A DNA stretch of 64,000 bases, from positions 1 to 64,000 of the forward strand of contig JAZQAN010000064.1 in NCBI GenBank assembly GCA_045545235.1. The letters are read 5' to 3'. Below, one piece after another: positions 16,939 through 25,370 of this stretch. Source of the DNA: CAZNKU01 sp045545235 (lineage in GTDB: Bacteria; Bacillota; Clostridia; Monoglobales; Firm-18). Both the position numbers and the translations under genes were made by a program. The notes beneath the pieces were generated by a model that was given only the letters and a program-made list of their open reading frames with translations, made no database searches and was not told the DNA's origin. Every line of letters starts with the position of its first letter. Positions within the stretch are counted from its first letter, which is position 1.

Positions 16939-18759
16939 ATGACTATTGAAGAATCTGTTAAAAATTTACCGGATAATCCCGGTGTTTATATAATGTATAA
17001 TGGTGATAATGAAATTATCTACGTTGGAAAAGCCAAAAACTTAAAAAACAGGGTATCATCTTATTTTCGCAAAAATTCTTCACATACACCCAAAGTTTCT
17101 GCAATGGTTGGAAATGTTGCAAAGTTTGAATATATCATCGTAGCTAATGAATTTGAGGCTCTCGTACTTGAATGTAATCTTATTAAACAGCATCAACCAT
17201 ATTATAATATTTTACTAAAAGATGATAAAACTTATCCTTATATTAAAATCACCGTAAATGAACCATATCCGAGAATTATGCTTGCTCGCAGGGTTTTAAA
17301 AGATAACGCACAGTATTTTGGTCCATATCTTAGCTCTAAAGTTGTTAATGAAACGATTGATATGGTTAAGGAAATTTTTAATATACGATCATGTAATCGT
17401 GTTTTGCCGAGAGATATAGGAAAAGTAAGACCTTGTCTTAATTTTCAAATAGGAAAATGCTCTGCTCCCTGTAACAATAATATAACTCAAGAGGAATATA
17501 GAGAACAAATTTATAAAATACTTGGTTTTTTAAACGGTAATCATAATGAAGTTATAAAATTACTTGAGAATTATATGCACGATGCAGCTGTTAACCTAAA
17601 ATTTGAAAAAGCAGCTAAAATAAGAGATAAAATTGAAAATATAAAAACTATAAAAGAAAAACAAAAAATTACTTCAACTACTCTTGGAAATAAGGATGTT
17701 GTTTCAATTGTTGATATCGGTATGTTTGTATGTGTTATGATGCTTAAAATCCGGGAAGGTAAAATAATAAACAAAGACCATTTTGTAATAAATAACAAAG
17801 ATAAAGATACAAAGGAAACTATATTAAATAGCTTTATTAAGCAATATTATTCACTTACAGATTTTATTCCAAATAAAATTTTTATTCAATATGAAATAGA
17901 TGATATTGAATTGATTGAACAGTGGCTTTCTGAAAAGTGTGGTAATAAAATTACGGTATCTGTACCGATACGAGGTGAAAATGCACAACTTATTAAAATG
18001 GCAGAAAAAAACGGAATAGAACTTCTGAAACTTCATATTTTAAAAGTTGACACCGGAAAAAAGAAAATTAATGATTTAATATATCAGATTAAAACAGTTT
18101 TTGGGCTTCAAGAGTTACCACACAGAATTGAATCTTATGATATCTCAAATATTTCCGGTGTGGATAGTGTAGGTGTTTGTGTTGTGTATGAAAATGGTAT
18201 ACCTAAAAAATCAGATTACAGACTATTTAATATAAAATCAGTTGATGGTGCCGATGATTATGAAAGTATACGAGAAACCTTGTACAGACGACTCGAAAAT
18301 GGTGTTGAAAGTGTTGAAGGCTTTTCTTTGCCTGATCTTATTCTAATCGACGGAGGAAAGGGTCATGTTAAAGCTGCAAAAGAAATAGTTGATTTTTATA
18401 AACTTGATATTCCTGTTTTTGGTATTGTTAAAGATGATAATCACAGAACTCGCGGAGTTACTACTGAAAATGAGGAAATATATATAAAAAGAACCGATAT
18501 GATTTTTAAATTTTTAACGCAGGTTCAGGATGAAACTCACAGATTTGCGATTAAGTCATTTCATAAAAAGCATAAAAATACAGTTTTAAAATCAGAACTT
18601 ACTAATATAGCAGGTGTTGGCGAGTCAAAAAAGAATAAACTGCTAAAAACATTTAAATCTGTCAATGAAATAAAGAAAGCGGATATTGAAGAACTAGCAA
18701 AGGTTGTTGACAGAAAAACAGCATGTAATATATATGAATATTTTAATACACAAAATTGA
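16939..18759 (+). CDS. uvrC: Excinuclease ABC subunit C (UvrC)
   Basis: UvrC makes both cuts around DNA lesions in nucleotide excision repair. The 606-aa protein has an N-terminal GIY-YIG nuclease domain (NPGVYIMYN, then IIYVGKAKNLKNRVSSYF), a Cys-containing linker (CLNFQIGKCSAPC), a UVR motif (AAVNLKFEKAAKIRDKIENI), the RNase-H-like domain (RIESYDISNISG, LILIDGGKGH, DDNHRTRG) and a C-terminal helix-hairpin-helix (IAGVGESKKNKLLKTF). ATG 16939 is chosen: it follows GGAG by nine bases, and an earlier ATG at 16903 lies inside the HPr terminator. Confidence 0.95.
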   Translation: MTIEESVKNLPDNPGVYIMYNGDNEIIYVGKAKNLKNRVSSYFRKNSSHTPKVSAMVGNVAKFEYIIVANEFEALVLECNLIKQHQPYYNILLKDDKTYPYIKITVNEPYPRIMLARRVLKDNAQYFGPYLSSKVVNETIDMVKEIFNIRSCNRVLPRDIGKVRPCLNFQIGKCSAPCNNNITQEEYREQIYKILGFLNGNHNEVIKLLENYMHDAAVNLKFEKAAKIRDKIENIKTIKEKQKITSTTLGNKDVVSIVDIGMFVCVMMLKIREGKIINKDHFVINNKDKDTKETILNSFIKQYYSLTDFIPNKIFIQYEIDDIELIEQWLSEKCGNKITVSVPIRGENAQLIKMAEKNGIELLKLHILKVDTGKKKINDLIYQIKTVFGLQELPHRIESYDISNISGVDSVGVCVVYENGIPKKSDYRLFNIKSVDGADDYESIRETLYRRLENGVESVEGFSLPDLILIDGGKGHVKAAKEIVDFYKLDIPVFGIVKDDNHRTRGVTTENEEIYIKRTDMIFKFLTQVQDETHRFAIKSFHKKHKNTVLKSELTNIAGVGESKKNKLLKTFKSVNEIKKADIEELAKVVDRKTACNIYEYFNTQN

Positions 18760-18784
18760 CACTTTTGTCTTTTTGTGTTAAAAT
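18756..18784 (+). promoter_or_regulatory. Sigma-A promoter of the M50-scpAB-ytfJ operon
   Basis: TTGACA (18756-18761), 17 bases, TAAAAT (18779-18784). The -35 box overlaps the uvrC stop codon, so the downstream operon starts immediately after uvrC. The predicted start site is about 25 bases before the TTG at 18816. Confidence 0.8.
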
Positions 18785-18815
18785 ATGTTTAAGTTTTTTA
18801 AAAGAGGTTGATTTT

Positions 18816-19448
18816 TTGCAATTTTTAATTCAAAAATTAATGACAGTGCCTATACTGATTATAAGTTTAACACTTCATGAAATATCCCATGGTTTTGCTG
18901 CATTTCTTATGGGGGATAAAACAGCCAAATATAATGGTAGATTATCGTTTAATCCATTAAAACATATTGATTGGTTTGGCTTTCTGATGTTGCTAATTGC
19001 AGGTATAGGGTGGGCTAAACCGGTTCCGGTAGATATGTTCAGGTTTAAAGATCCTAAAAAGGGTATGGCAATTACTGCTTTGGCAGGACCTTTAATGAAT
19101 GTGATTCTGGTTTTTGTTTCCTTGATTTTATATGCTTTAGGTGTTGTATATGAATGGAATAGTTATTTGAAAATGTTTTTGTTTATTTCCGCTCAATATA
19201 ATGCAATAATTGCAATGTTTAATTTACTTCCGATACCGCCTTTAGATGGTTCAAAAATCTTATTATCTTTTTTACCTGACAGATATTACTATAAGGTATT
19301 GGCATATGAACATTATGGTATGATTTTAATAATTATACTTTCTTTCACAAATATGACATCTAAACTTATAAGTACAGGTGTAGATAATTTAGTTAATAAA
19401 TTATGGAATTTAGTTATTAAATTACTTATGTTAGTAGGAGTGGCTTGA
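18816..19448 (+). CDS. Site-2 protease family (M50) membrane protein
   Basis: A 210-aa polytopic zinc metalloprotease-like protein. It has the HEISHG zinc motif in helix 1, NPLKHIDWFGF after it, and the second metal motif LLPIPPLDGSK near residue 140-150, so the catalytic residues appear intact. About five membrane helices are visible. Short M50 proteins of this type precede scpAB in many Firmicutes; their substrate is unknown. The open frame reaches back to TTG 18756, but that codon is the -35 box. TTG 18816, eight bases after AGAGG, is preferred. Its stop overlaps the scpA ATG. Confidence 0.88.
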   Translation: MQFLIQKLMTVPILIISLTLHEISHGFAAFLMGDKTAKYNGRLSFNPLKHIDWFGFLMLLIAGIGWAKPVPVDMFRFKDPKKGMAITALAGPLMNVILVFVSLILYALGVVYEWNSYLKMFLFISAQYNAIIAMFNLLPIPPLDGSKILLSFLPDRYYYKVLAYEHYGMILIIILSFTNMTSKLISTGVDNLVNKLWNLVIKLLMLVGVA

Positions 19449-20209
19449 TGAAGCAGATAGCTTTTAAATTGCAAATCTTTGAAGGTCCTTTAGATTTGCT
19501 TATGCATCTTATAAATAAAAATAAAGTTAGTATATATGATATACCTATTTCTGAAATTACTGAACAATATCTTGATTATATAGAAGAAATGGATCATTAC
19601 GATATTGAAGTTTCAAGTGAGTTTTTGGTACTTGCGGCAAATCTCTTGTATATTAAATCTAAAATGATTTTACCAAAAGATGACGAAGAGGGCGAAGAGG
19701 AAGATCCAAGACTTGAACTTACACAACGTTTGGAAGAATATAAAAAAATGAAGATGGCTGCGGATTACCTGCGTGAAAAGGAATTTTCCGGAGGTTTTTC
19801 GTTCTTCAAACAAAGAGATTATATTCAACCTATTCTTATAGACGAAAGTTTAAAACTTGTTACGTTAGAAAGTCTTAAGGAATCTGCAGAAAATGTTGTT
19901 TATCTAATAGATAGAAAAAAGCCTGTTTCAATAAATAAATTTTCGGGTATTGTTGGCCGTGATCCTATACCTGTATTTACAAAGGTAAAAGAATTTGTAA
20001 AAAGATTTATTTTTAATAAAAAAATCAAATTTAAGGATATGTTTAGAAATATAAGAAGCCGTGATGAGGCTGTTGCTTCATTTCTTGCTGTTCTTGAACT
20101 CATGAAAATGAATAAAATAACCGTTGGAACCGAGGAAGAGGGTTACGAAATAACATATGTTGGTAAGGGTGAAATAGATGAAAATGAATTTGAGCATACC
20201 GAGTATTGA
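19448..20209 (+). CDS. scpA: Segregation and condensation protein A
   Basis: ScpA is the kleisin that joins Smc heads and binds ScpB in the bacterial condensin. The 253-aa protein has the N-terminal signature FEGPLDLLMHLI, KNKVSIYDIPISEITEQYLDYI, a middle acidic linker (DDEEGEEEDPRLELTQRLEEYK), and a C-terminal winged-helix segment (FLAVLELMKMNKI). Length is typical. ATG 19448 overlaps the upstream TGA. It is followed by scpB with a 32-base overlap. Confidence 0.95.
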   Translation: MKQIAFKLQIFEGPLDLLMHLINKNKVSIYDIPISEITEQYLDYIEEMDHYDIEVSSEFLVLAANLLYIKSKMILPKDDEEGEEEDPRLELTQRLEEYKKMKMAADYLREKEFSGGFSFFKQRDYIQPILIDESLKLVTLESLKESAENVVYLIDRKKPVSINKFSGIVGRDPIPVFTKVKEFVKRFIFNKKIKFKDMFRNIRSRDEAVASFLAVLELMKMNKITVGTEEEGYEITYVGKGEIDENEFEHTEY

Positions 20210-20738
20210 GTCCATAATAGAAGCTTGTTTATTTGCTTCAGGAGAGGCATTACACATTGAAAAACTAAGCGAAATTACTAAAGTTGAAGTGGAGCAACTA
20301 AGAGAATTGCTTAAAAATATGATGGACAAGTATAATTATGATAAACGTGGGGTAAAAATAATAAGATTAGGTGATAAATATCAGATGGCAACACGCGGTG
20401 AATATGCGGAATATGTACAAAAGATTGTCGAACCTAAAAAGAAAAATCCATTGTCAAAGGCTACAATGGAAGTATTGGCTATTATAGCATATAAACAACC
20501 TATAACAAGAGCTTCTATTGAACATGTTCGCGGTGTAAACTGTGATAACTCTGTCAGCAGATTATTGGAACTTGGACTTATTGAGGTTGTTGGTAGAGTT
20601 GATGCTCCGGGCAGACCTTCTCTTTTAGGAACTACTGATGAATTTTTACGTACTTTTGCAATTTCCGGATTGGAAGAACTTATGCCTGTTGATAATTTTG
20701 TTATTGAAGAAGTAGAATTACCTGAACAGCAAGGATGA
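20178..20738 (+). CDS. scpB: Segregation and condensation protein B
   Basis: ScpB forms dimers that bind ScpA in the Smc complex. The 186-aa protein has two winged-helix domains: the first with IIEACLFASGEALHIEKLSEI, and the second with LSKATMEVLAIIAYKQPITRASIEHVRGVNCDNSVSRLLELGLIEVVGRVDAPGRP, where only part of the known signature is quoted in the literature as AYKQPITR. The start lies inside the end of scpA, which suggests coupled translation. Confidence 0.95.
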   Translation: MKMNLSIPSIESIIEACLFASGEALHIEKLSEITKVEVEQLRELLKNMMDKYNYDKRGVKIIRLGDKYQMATRGEYAEYVQKIVEPKKKNPLSKATMEVLAIIAYKQPITRASIEHVRGVNCDNSVSRLLELGLIEVVGRVDAPGRPSLLGTTDEFLRTFAISGLEELMPVDNFVIEEVELPEQQG

Positions 20739-20742
20739 TTTT

Positions 20743-21336
20743 ATGAATGTTTTTATAATTGTTGTGAGTTGTATTGTTTTTTCCCTTTTGCTTTTTTGTT
20801 TGTTTTTTTTATGTGGTAAATTGAAATTTAAAGTTGTTGTTGAAAATAAGATAACAATTGTATATTTGTGGAATTTAAAAGTGTATGATTCCACTTCAAA
20901 AAAAACAAAATTGCACAATAAAACTCTGAATGAGAAAAATTTTGAAAGTAAATACAAAAAAATAAAGAATACTATTAATTTTTTTAGAAAATTGTTAGAT
21001 GATAAACATGATGATTTTATTTATATTTTAAAGTATATTAATAAAACATTAGATATCAGGATAATAAATTTATCATTAGATTATGGTTTTGGAAATGCAG
21101 CTATAACCGGTATAACAGGTGGGATTATATGGGGGTTAATTTCAAATGTATGTTGTATTATTCATAAATATGCAGATAATATAAAGGAAATTATGAATAT
21201 TGCAGTTAAGCCCCATTATACAGAACAGGTTTTAGAATATAAAATTGATATCGTTTTTTATGTAAGAATAAACAATTTCGTTAAAGCGCTAAAGCATGTA
21301 AAAAGATTTAAAAACACATTGGAAGGTGGAATTTAA
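20743..21336 (+). CDS. DUF2953 domain-containing membrane protein
   Basis: A 197-aa protein with one strong N-terminal membrane helix (about residues 3-25) and a mainly basic cytoplasmic or exported domain. The segment SLDYGFGNAAITGITGGIIWGL followed by a conserved P-H-Y motif is the mark of DUF2953. In Clostridia this family is found directly before ytfJ, as here (two-base gap), and both are linked to sporulation. The protein itself has no assigned activity. Confidence 0.8.
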   Translation: MNVFIIVVSCIVFSLLLFCLFFLCGKLKFKVVVENKITIVYLWNLKVYDSTSKKTKLHNKTLNEKNFESKYKKIKNTINFFRKLLDDKHDDFIYILKYINKTLDIRIINLSLDYGFGNAAITGITGGIIWGLISNVCCIIHKYADNIKEIMNIAVKPHYTEQVLEYKIDIVFYVRINNFVKALKHVKRFKNTLEGGI

Positions 21337-21338
21337 TT

Positions 21339-21719
21339 ATGGCACAGTTTGAATTAGAGGGTTTGTTTTCGGCATCAATGGATGGATTAAAAGGAATGGT
21401 AGATACAAATACGGTTATAGGAAAGCCAATAGAAACATCTGATGGTACAACAATTATACCTATTACAAAAGTATCCTTTGGATACGGTATGGGAGGTTGG
21501 AATTACGATTCTTCCAAAACAACCTCTGAAAATAAAAATGATGGTATTACAGCAGGTGCAGGTGGTGGTGTTACTGTTGAACCTGTCGGTTTTTTAGTTG
21601 TGTCAGATGGTAATGTTAAGGTTGTTAATGTTGACACAACTTCACCTTTTGAAAAATTGTGTGATATTTTACCACCTGCGTTAGATTCAATTGCAAGTAT
21701 TTTTAAAAAAGATGAATAA
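21339..21719 (+). CDS. ytfJ: Sporulation protein YtfJ/GerW family
   Basis: A 126-aa protein of the GerW family, which in Bacillus is needed for normal spore germination. Typical features are the N-terminal helix (LEGLFSASMDGLKGMVDTNTVIGKPI), the strand TTIIPITKVSFGYGMGG, a Gly-rich GITAGAGGGVTVEPVGFLVV, and a C-terminal NVDTTSPFEKLCDILP stretch. It closes the scpAB operon and is followed by a terminator. Confidence 0.93.
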   Translation: MAQFELEGLFSASMDGLKGMVDTNTVIGKPIETSDGTTIIPITKVSFGYGMGGWNYDSSKTTSENKNDGITAGAGGGVTVEPVGFLVVSDGNVKVVNVDTTSPFEKLCDILPPALDSIASIFKKDE

Positions 21720-21723
21720 AGTT

Positions 21724-21750
21724 AAAGGATTCAATTTTGAATCCTTTTTT
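21724..21750 (+). terminator. Intrinsic terminator after ytfJ
   Basis: A perfect stem AAAGGATTCAA/TTGAATCCTTT followed by T residues, directly after the ytfJ stop. Confidence 0.85.
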
Positions 21751-21802
21751 CATAAGATTTCTAAAATAACTGATGATTATTTTATATAATTTTATTATTT
21801 TT

Positions 21803-21827
21803 AGTATTATAATTATTTTATAATACT
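21803..21827. repeat. Inverted repeat before the fucosidase gene
   Basis: Perfect 10-base arms AGTATTATAA (21803-21812) and TTATAATACT (21818-21827) flank a 5-base centre. The right arm contains TATAAT. It lies 19 bases before the start codon of the GH29 gene and may be an operator or just an AT-rich chance repeat. Confidence 0.45.
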
Positions 21828-21845
21828 ATTGAATAGGAGAAACCT

Positions 21846-23096
21846 ATGAACAACCATATTACAAAACAGCAGAAAGAATTTCTTGAATGGGAATTTGGAG
21901 TATTTTTTCATTTTGGAATAAGAACTTTTTATGAAGGACATAAGGATTGGGATATGAAACCTATGGATGTGTCAGGCTTTAATCCTACAAATCTTGATTG
22001 TAACCAATGGATAAGAACTATAAAAAAAGCAGGTGCCAAATATGCAATATTAGTTTGTAAACACCATGACGGGTTTGCAAACTGGCCTTCAAAGTATACG
22101 GAATATTCTGTTGCCAACACTCCGTGGAAAGATGGTAGGGGAGATGTGGTTGACGAATTTGTAAAGGCGTGCCGCAAATATGATATGAAAATAGGACTTT
22201 ACTATTCACCAGCACAGTTTGGTGTAAGTTCTCACAACAATGATAAAGTTGACGCCAATGAATACTGTACATATTTTATTAATCAACTAGGTGAATTACT
22301 TACGAACTATGGCAAAATAGATTATATATGGTTTGATGGTTGTGGTAGTGAAGGAATTGACTATGACAAAAACAGAATAGTTGATGCAATAAGAAGTATG
22401 CAACCCGAAATACTTATATTCAATATGTGGGATCCTGATACAAGATGGATAGGTAACGAAAATGGTTATACACCCTTGCCTCATTATAATTATGCCACCA
22501 AGCTTAATTTTTCTATTTTGACAAATAAACTTGACGATGTTACACTTGGTGGTAACAGACCGTTTTTACCTGCAGAATGTGATTTTAAGATGCGTCAAAG
22601 TGCTTGGTTTCACAGTAAATATAATGAACACACTCGAAAGAGTCTTGATGAACTTTTAGGTATATATTATTATTCAGTTGGCAGAGGTAGTAATTTTCTT
22701 ATAAATATTGGCCCTGATGAAGGTGGAATATTACCTAAGGCTGATTGTGATTTACTTCTTGCTTTTGGCGAAGAAATAAAAAGAAGGTTTTCAAATCCTG
22801 TTGAACCCGATAAAATAGAATATCTTGAAAATGAAATTCACTTTTATTTTAAAGATAGAGAAGTTATAAATACGGTTGTTATGATGGAAAATTTGGAAAT
22901 AAATGATGTGATTGATAATTATTCCATCGGTATATATACTCATTTTCACGAACAAATGATAGATGTATATTATGGTAAAACAGTTGGGCATAAAGCTATT
23001 TGTGAGTTTCCGCATGTTACAACAAATGAGTTTGTTATTAAAGTTAATAAAGCGGCAAGTAATATTGTTGATGTGAAATTTTATAATACAAAATAA
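21846..23096 (+). CDS. Alpha-L-fucosidase, glycoside hydrolase family 29
   Basis: GH29 enzymes remove terminal alpha-L-fucose from glycans. The 416-aa protein has the GH29 core: WEFGVFFHFGIRTFYEG, AKYAILVCKHHDGFANWPS, and the nucleophile D164 in IDYIWFDGCG. The motif SVGRGSNFLINIGPDEGG near residues 279-296 is also typical. There is no signal peptide, so it acts inside the cell on imported oligosaccharides. It has its own ribosome site (AGGAG) and is a single-gene unit between two hairpins. No transporter gene is in the window. Confidence 0.92.
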   Translation: MNNHITKQQKEFLEWEFGVFFHFGIRTFYEGHKDWDMKPMDVSGFNPTNLDCNQWIRTIKKAGAKYAILVCKHHDGFANWPSKYTEYSVANTPWKDGRGDVVDEFVKACRKYDMKIGLYYSPAQFGVSSHNNDKVDANEYCTYFINQLGELLTNYGKIDYIWFDGCGSEGIDYDKNRIVDAIRSMQPEILIFNMWDPDTRWIGNENGYTPLPHYNYATKLNFSILTNKLDDVTLGGNRPFLPAECDFKMRQSAWFHSKYNEHTRKSLDELLGIYYYSVGRGSNFLINIGPDEGGILPKADCDLLLAFGEEIKRRFSNPVEPDKIEYLENEIHFYFKDREVINTVVMMENLEINDVIDNYSIGIYTHFHEQMIDVYYGKTVGHKAICEFPHVTTNEFVIKVNKAASNIVDVKFYNTK

Positions 23097-23105
23097 TTAT
23101 TAATA

Positions 23106-23135
23106 CCGTCTTTTTTTGTTGACAAAAAAAGACGG
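23106..23135. terminator. Hairpin after the fucosidase gene
   Basis: The stem CCGTCTTTTTTTG and its complement close on a small loop, ten bases past the stop codon. The sequence after it is TTATATTATTATATTT, so it is a weaker but plausible terminator. Confidence 0.6.
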
Positions 23136-23257
23136 TTATATTATTATATTTATTGTGACGTATATTATTTAAAAAATATTATATGATTCGACAACTTGAA
23201 TTGAGAGTTTCTTTTATGTAATGACACAAAAAATCGGAACATTGTGATAACATAATA

Positions 23258-23309
23258 AACCAACTGCAAGCTGTAACTATGGTTTTGCATCTCATGTTAT
23301 AGTTTGGTT
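23258..23309 (+). other. Possible structured leader before yhbY
   Basis: The 245-base gap before yhbY holds three complementary pairs: AACCAA/TTGGTT (23258-23263 with 23304-23309), TGCAA/TTGCA (23265-23269 with 23285-23289) and AACTAT/ATAGTT (23275-23280 with 23299-23304). The last two interleave, so they can form a pseudoknot or exclude each other. No known RNA family was recognised. Confidence 0.3.
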
Positions 23310-23341
23310 AAATAAATTTTTGAAAAATTAAGGAGACTAAA

Positions 23342-23635
23342 ATGACTGGAAAACAAAGAGCGTATTTAAGAGGTTTGGCAAATACTATTGATGCCAAATA
23401 TCAGATTGGTAAAAATGGTGTTGATGAAAACACGATAACTATGATAGATGAAGCTTTGGAAGCAAATGAACTTATAAAGGTAAAAGTTCTTGAAAATTCA
23501 ATGCTCGATGTCAGAGAAACTTGTGGCGAAATATGCGAAAAAACAAATGCACATCCCGTGCAGTGTATTGGGAGTAAATTTGTTATTTATCGCGAATCAA
23601 AGGATAATAAAACGATTATTGTACCAAAAAAATAA
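23342..23635 (+). CDS. yhbY: YhbY family RNA-binding protein (CRM domain)
   Basis: A 97-aa CRM-domain protein that associates with pre-50S ribosomal subunits. It begins with MTGKQRAYLRGLANTIDAKYQIGKNGVDENTI in the usual layout (here quoted only as the TGKQRAYLRGLA and QIGKNG motifs), and ends with CIGSKFVIYRESKDNKTI, matching the GNKVVLYR motif of the family. Residues beyond the core are few. It is translated from ATG after AAGGAG and is not with nadD or obgE as in many Firmicutes. Confidence 0.93.
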   Translation: MTGKQRAYLRGLANTIDAKYQIGKNGVDENTITMIDEALEANELIKVKVLENSMLDVRETCGEICEKTNAHPVQCIGSKFVIYRESKDNKTIIVPKK

Positions 23636-23668
23636 TTTTTCTAAAAAAACAAAATATTATTTTGATAT

Positions 23669-23727
23669 AAAAAACTCCTGTGTTGAGGTATACTATAAGT
23701 ATATACTATTAATAGAGGAGTTTTTTT
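23669..23727 (+). promoter_or_regulatory. Hairpin enclosing the ribosome site of the GH39-like gene
   Basis: The arms AAAAAACTCCT (23669-23679) and AGGAGTTTTTT (23716-23726) are perfectly complementary over 11 bases. The right arm contains the only Shine-Dalgarno site, AGGAG, seven bases before the ATG at 23728, and ends in seven T. It can therefore act as the yhbY terminator or as a switch that hides the ribosome site. The 36-base loop holds the palindrome AGTATATACT. Confidence 0.55.
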
Positions 23728-25143
23728 ATGGAAAGATTGATTAAAGTTGGATGTTTAAAGAAAAAACTATCTAAGGATATTAAAAATTCTAAACTTGGTA
23801 TTGGTTTTGAAAAATTAGACAGAAATGTTTTTGACCCTGAAAAAGCATATGACAAAGTTGGTGAACTTGGAGTTAAATGGGTGCGTATTCAATCAGGATG
23901 GCAACGTACAGAAATTGAAAAGGGTGTATATGATTTTGAATGGCTTGATAAAATTGTAGATAATTTGATTTCACGTGGCTTGAAACCTTGGATGTGTTTG
24001 TGTTATGGTAATAAACTATACAGTGAAGATGCTGCAAAGGTTTTTGGTGCAGTAGGTATACCACCGATTTTTGATGAAGAATCTAAAAATGCATGGAATA
24101 ATTACGTTGAGGTAACTGTTGAAAGATACAAAGGTAAAATTGATTTATTTGAAGTTTGGAATGAACCTGACGGTAAAACATTCTGGAAACACGGTCATAA
24201 TGGAACTGAATATGGTGAATTTGTTGTTCGTACAGCAAAAGCTGTAAAAAAAGTTAATCCCGACGCAAAGCTTGTTGCAGGTGCAATGTACCGCAAAAAT
24301 TTTGAATTTTTGACTGAAGCTATGGAAACCGGAATGTATAAGTATTTGGATTATGTGTCATATCACCAATATACTCATGATGAAACAGATGTTGTTCCTT
24401 ATGTTAAAGTATTAAGAGCACTTTGTAAATCATATAACAAGAATATTGAGATTATACAGGGAGAATCCGGAGCTCAATCACGAAGTGGTGGTAACGGTGC
24501 GTTAAAAGCAGGAGCATGGACACCTGAAAAACAGGCGAAAGAACTTTTAAGACATGCTGTTGCAGATTTTATTGCAGGTGTTGAATTTACATCATATTTT
24601 TCTTGTATAGATATGGTTGAGGCTATGAGGGGCGTTGTTGGTGATGTTAAAACATACCTTGATTACGGATATTTTGGCGTTTTGGGTGCCGATTTTGATG
24701 AAGAAGGACATTCAGTTGGTACATACACACCTAAAAAGTCCTATGGGGCATTACAGGCTCTTTCATCTATGTTTGCAGAAGATTTTGAAAGTTGCGAAAT
24801 AGCCGTTTTCCGTAAACAAATGGAATCAACACGACTATTTGGTATGGATTGCCATGATGCAACAATTACCGAACAGGGATTTTCAAAGCCTGACGGTTCA
24901 AAAGCTTATGTATATTGGAATGCAACTAATATTATGACTACTGATTTCGAATCTACAATTACAGTGGATATTGCAAATTTGGGTAATGATATAAAAATTG
25001 TAGATTTAATGGATGGTTCAGTCTATAAGTTACCTGAAGATATGATTGAGGATTTGGGACATAACGTGTACAGATTAAAAAATATTCCTATTAAAGATTA
25101 TCCTATGGCAATTACTTTTAATGGATTTGAAGATATGGAATAA
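23728..25143 (+). CDS. Clan A glycoside hydrolase, GH39-like
   Basis: A 471-aa TIM-barrel glycosidase. Likely acid/base E146 is in FEVWNEPDG and likely nucleophile E246 is in IIQGESGAQS; both fit clan GH-A and are closest to GH39-type beta-xylosidase or related families. Other features are LGVKWVRIQSGWQRTE, SYHQYTHDE and a C-terminal beta domain (about 390-471). There is no signal peptide, so substrates are probably imported sugars. The neighbouring - strand operon for sugar oxidation may act on the product. The exact family and substrate cannot be fixed from the sequence alone. Confidence 0.75.
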   Translation: MERLIKVGCLKKKLSKDIKNSKLGIGFEKLDRNVFDPEKAYDKVGELGVKWVRIQSGWQRTEIEKGVYDFEWLDKIVDNLISRGLKPWMCLCYGNKLYSEDAAKVFGAVGIPPIFDEESKNAWNNYVEVTVERYKGKIDLFEVWNEPDGKTFWKHGHNGTEYGEFVVRTAKAVKKVNPDAKLVAGAMYRKNFEFLTEAMETGMYKYLDYVSYHQYTHDETDVVPYVKVLRALCKSYNKNIEIIQGESGAQSRSGGNGALKAGAWTPEKQAKELLRHAVADFIAGVEFTSYFSCIDMVEAMRGVVGDVKTYLDYGYFGVLGADFDEEGHSVGTYTPKKSYGALQALSSMFAEDFESCEIAVFRKQMESTRLFGMDCHDATITEQGFSKPDGSKAYVYWNATNIMTTDFESTITVDIANLGNDIKIVDLMDGSVYKLPEDMIEDLGHNVYRLKNIPIKDYPMAITFNGFEDME

Positions 25144-25162
25144 AATTTGTTTTGAAAATTTT

Positions 25163-25193
25163 GAATAAAATTTCGTTAATTGTAAATTATAAT
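25163..25193 (+). promoter_or_regulatory. Candidate promoter of the Asn/Gln-rich peptide gene
   Basis: GAATA (25163-25167) followed after 17 bases by AATTATA (25185-25191) comes near the sigma-G/sigma-F pattern of GHATR and CATWHTA. A TATAAT (25188-25193) is also present but no good sigma-A -35 box is found 16-18 bases upstream. Either reading is weak. Confidence 0.3.
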
Positions 25194-25234
25194 GTGTGTA
25201 AGGCAATTAAATAAAAAAGGAAGAGTGATTACAC

Positions 25235-25357
25235 ATGAATAACGAAAACAGACAGAACAACAATCAAAACAAAAATGAACAGAACAAGCAAAACAACAAT
25301 CAGAACAAAAATGAACAGAACAGAAATGAGCAGAAGAAGGATAATAAAAACTTCTAA
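25235..25357 (+). CDS. Small Asn/Gln-rich peptide, 40 aa
   Basis: This short frame follows GGAAGAG with a normal gap and ends before a strong terminator, so it is likely to be translated. The product is almost only N, Q, K, E and R, with no hydrophobic residue between M1 and the last F. It holds a duplicated 12-residue unit, QNNNQNKNEQNK (residues 7-18) and the near copy at 19-30, followed by a partial third (NEQKK). The composition resembles very small soluble spore proteins such as minor SASPs, but I do not recognise the family. The role is unknown. Confidence 0.6.
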   Translation: MNNENRQNNNQNKNEQNKQNNNQNKNEQNRNEQKKDNKNF

Positions 25358-25370
25358 TTTTAATTGATTG

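Noticed and set aside
25260..25340. A repeat array (CRISPR-like) in the Asn/Gln-rich region
   Set aside because: The repeats are in frame, imperfect and without spacers; they encode a duplicated peptide unit.
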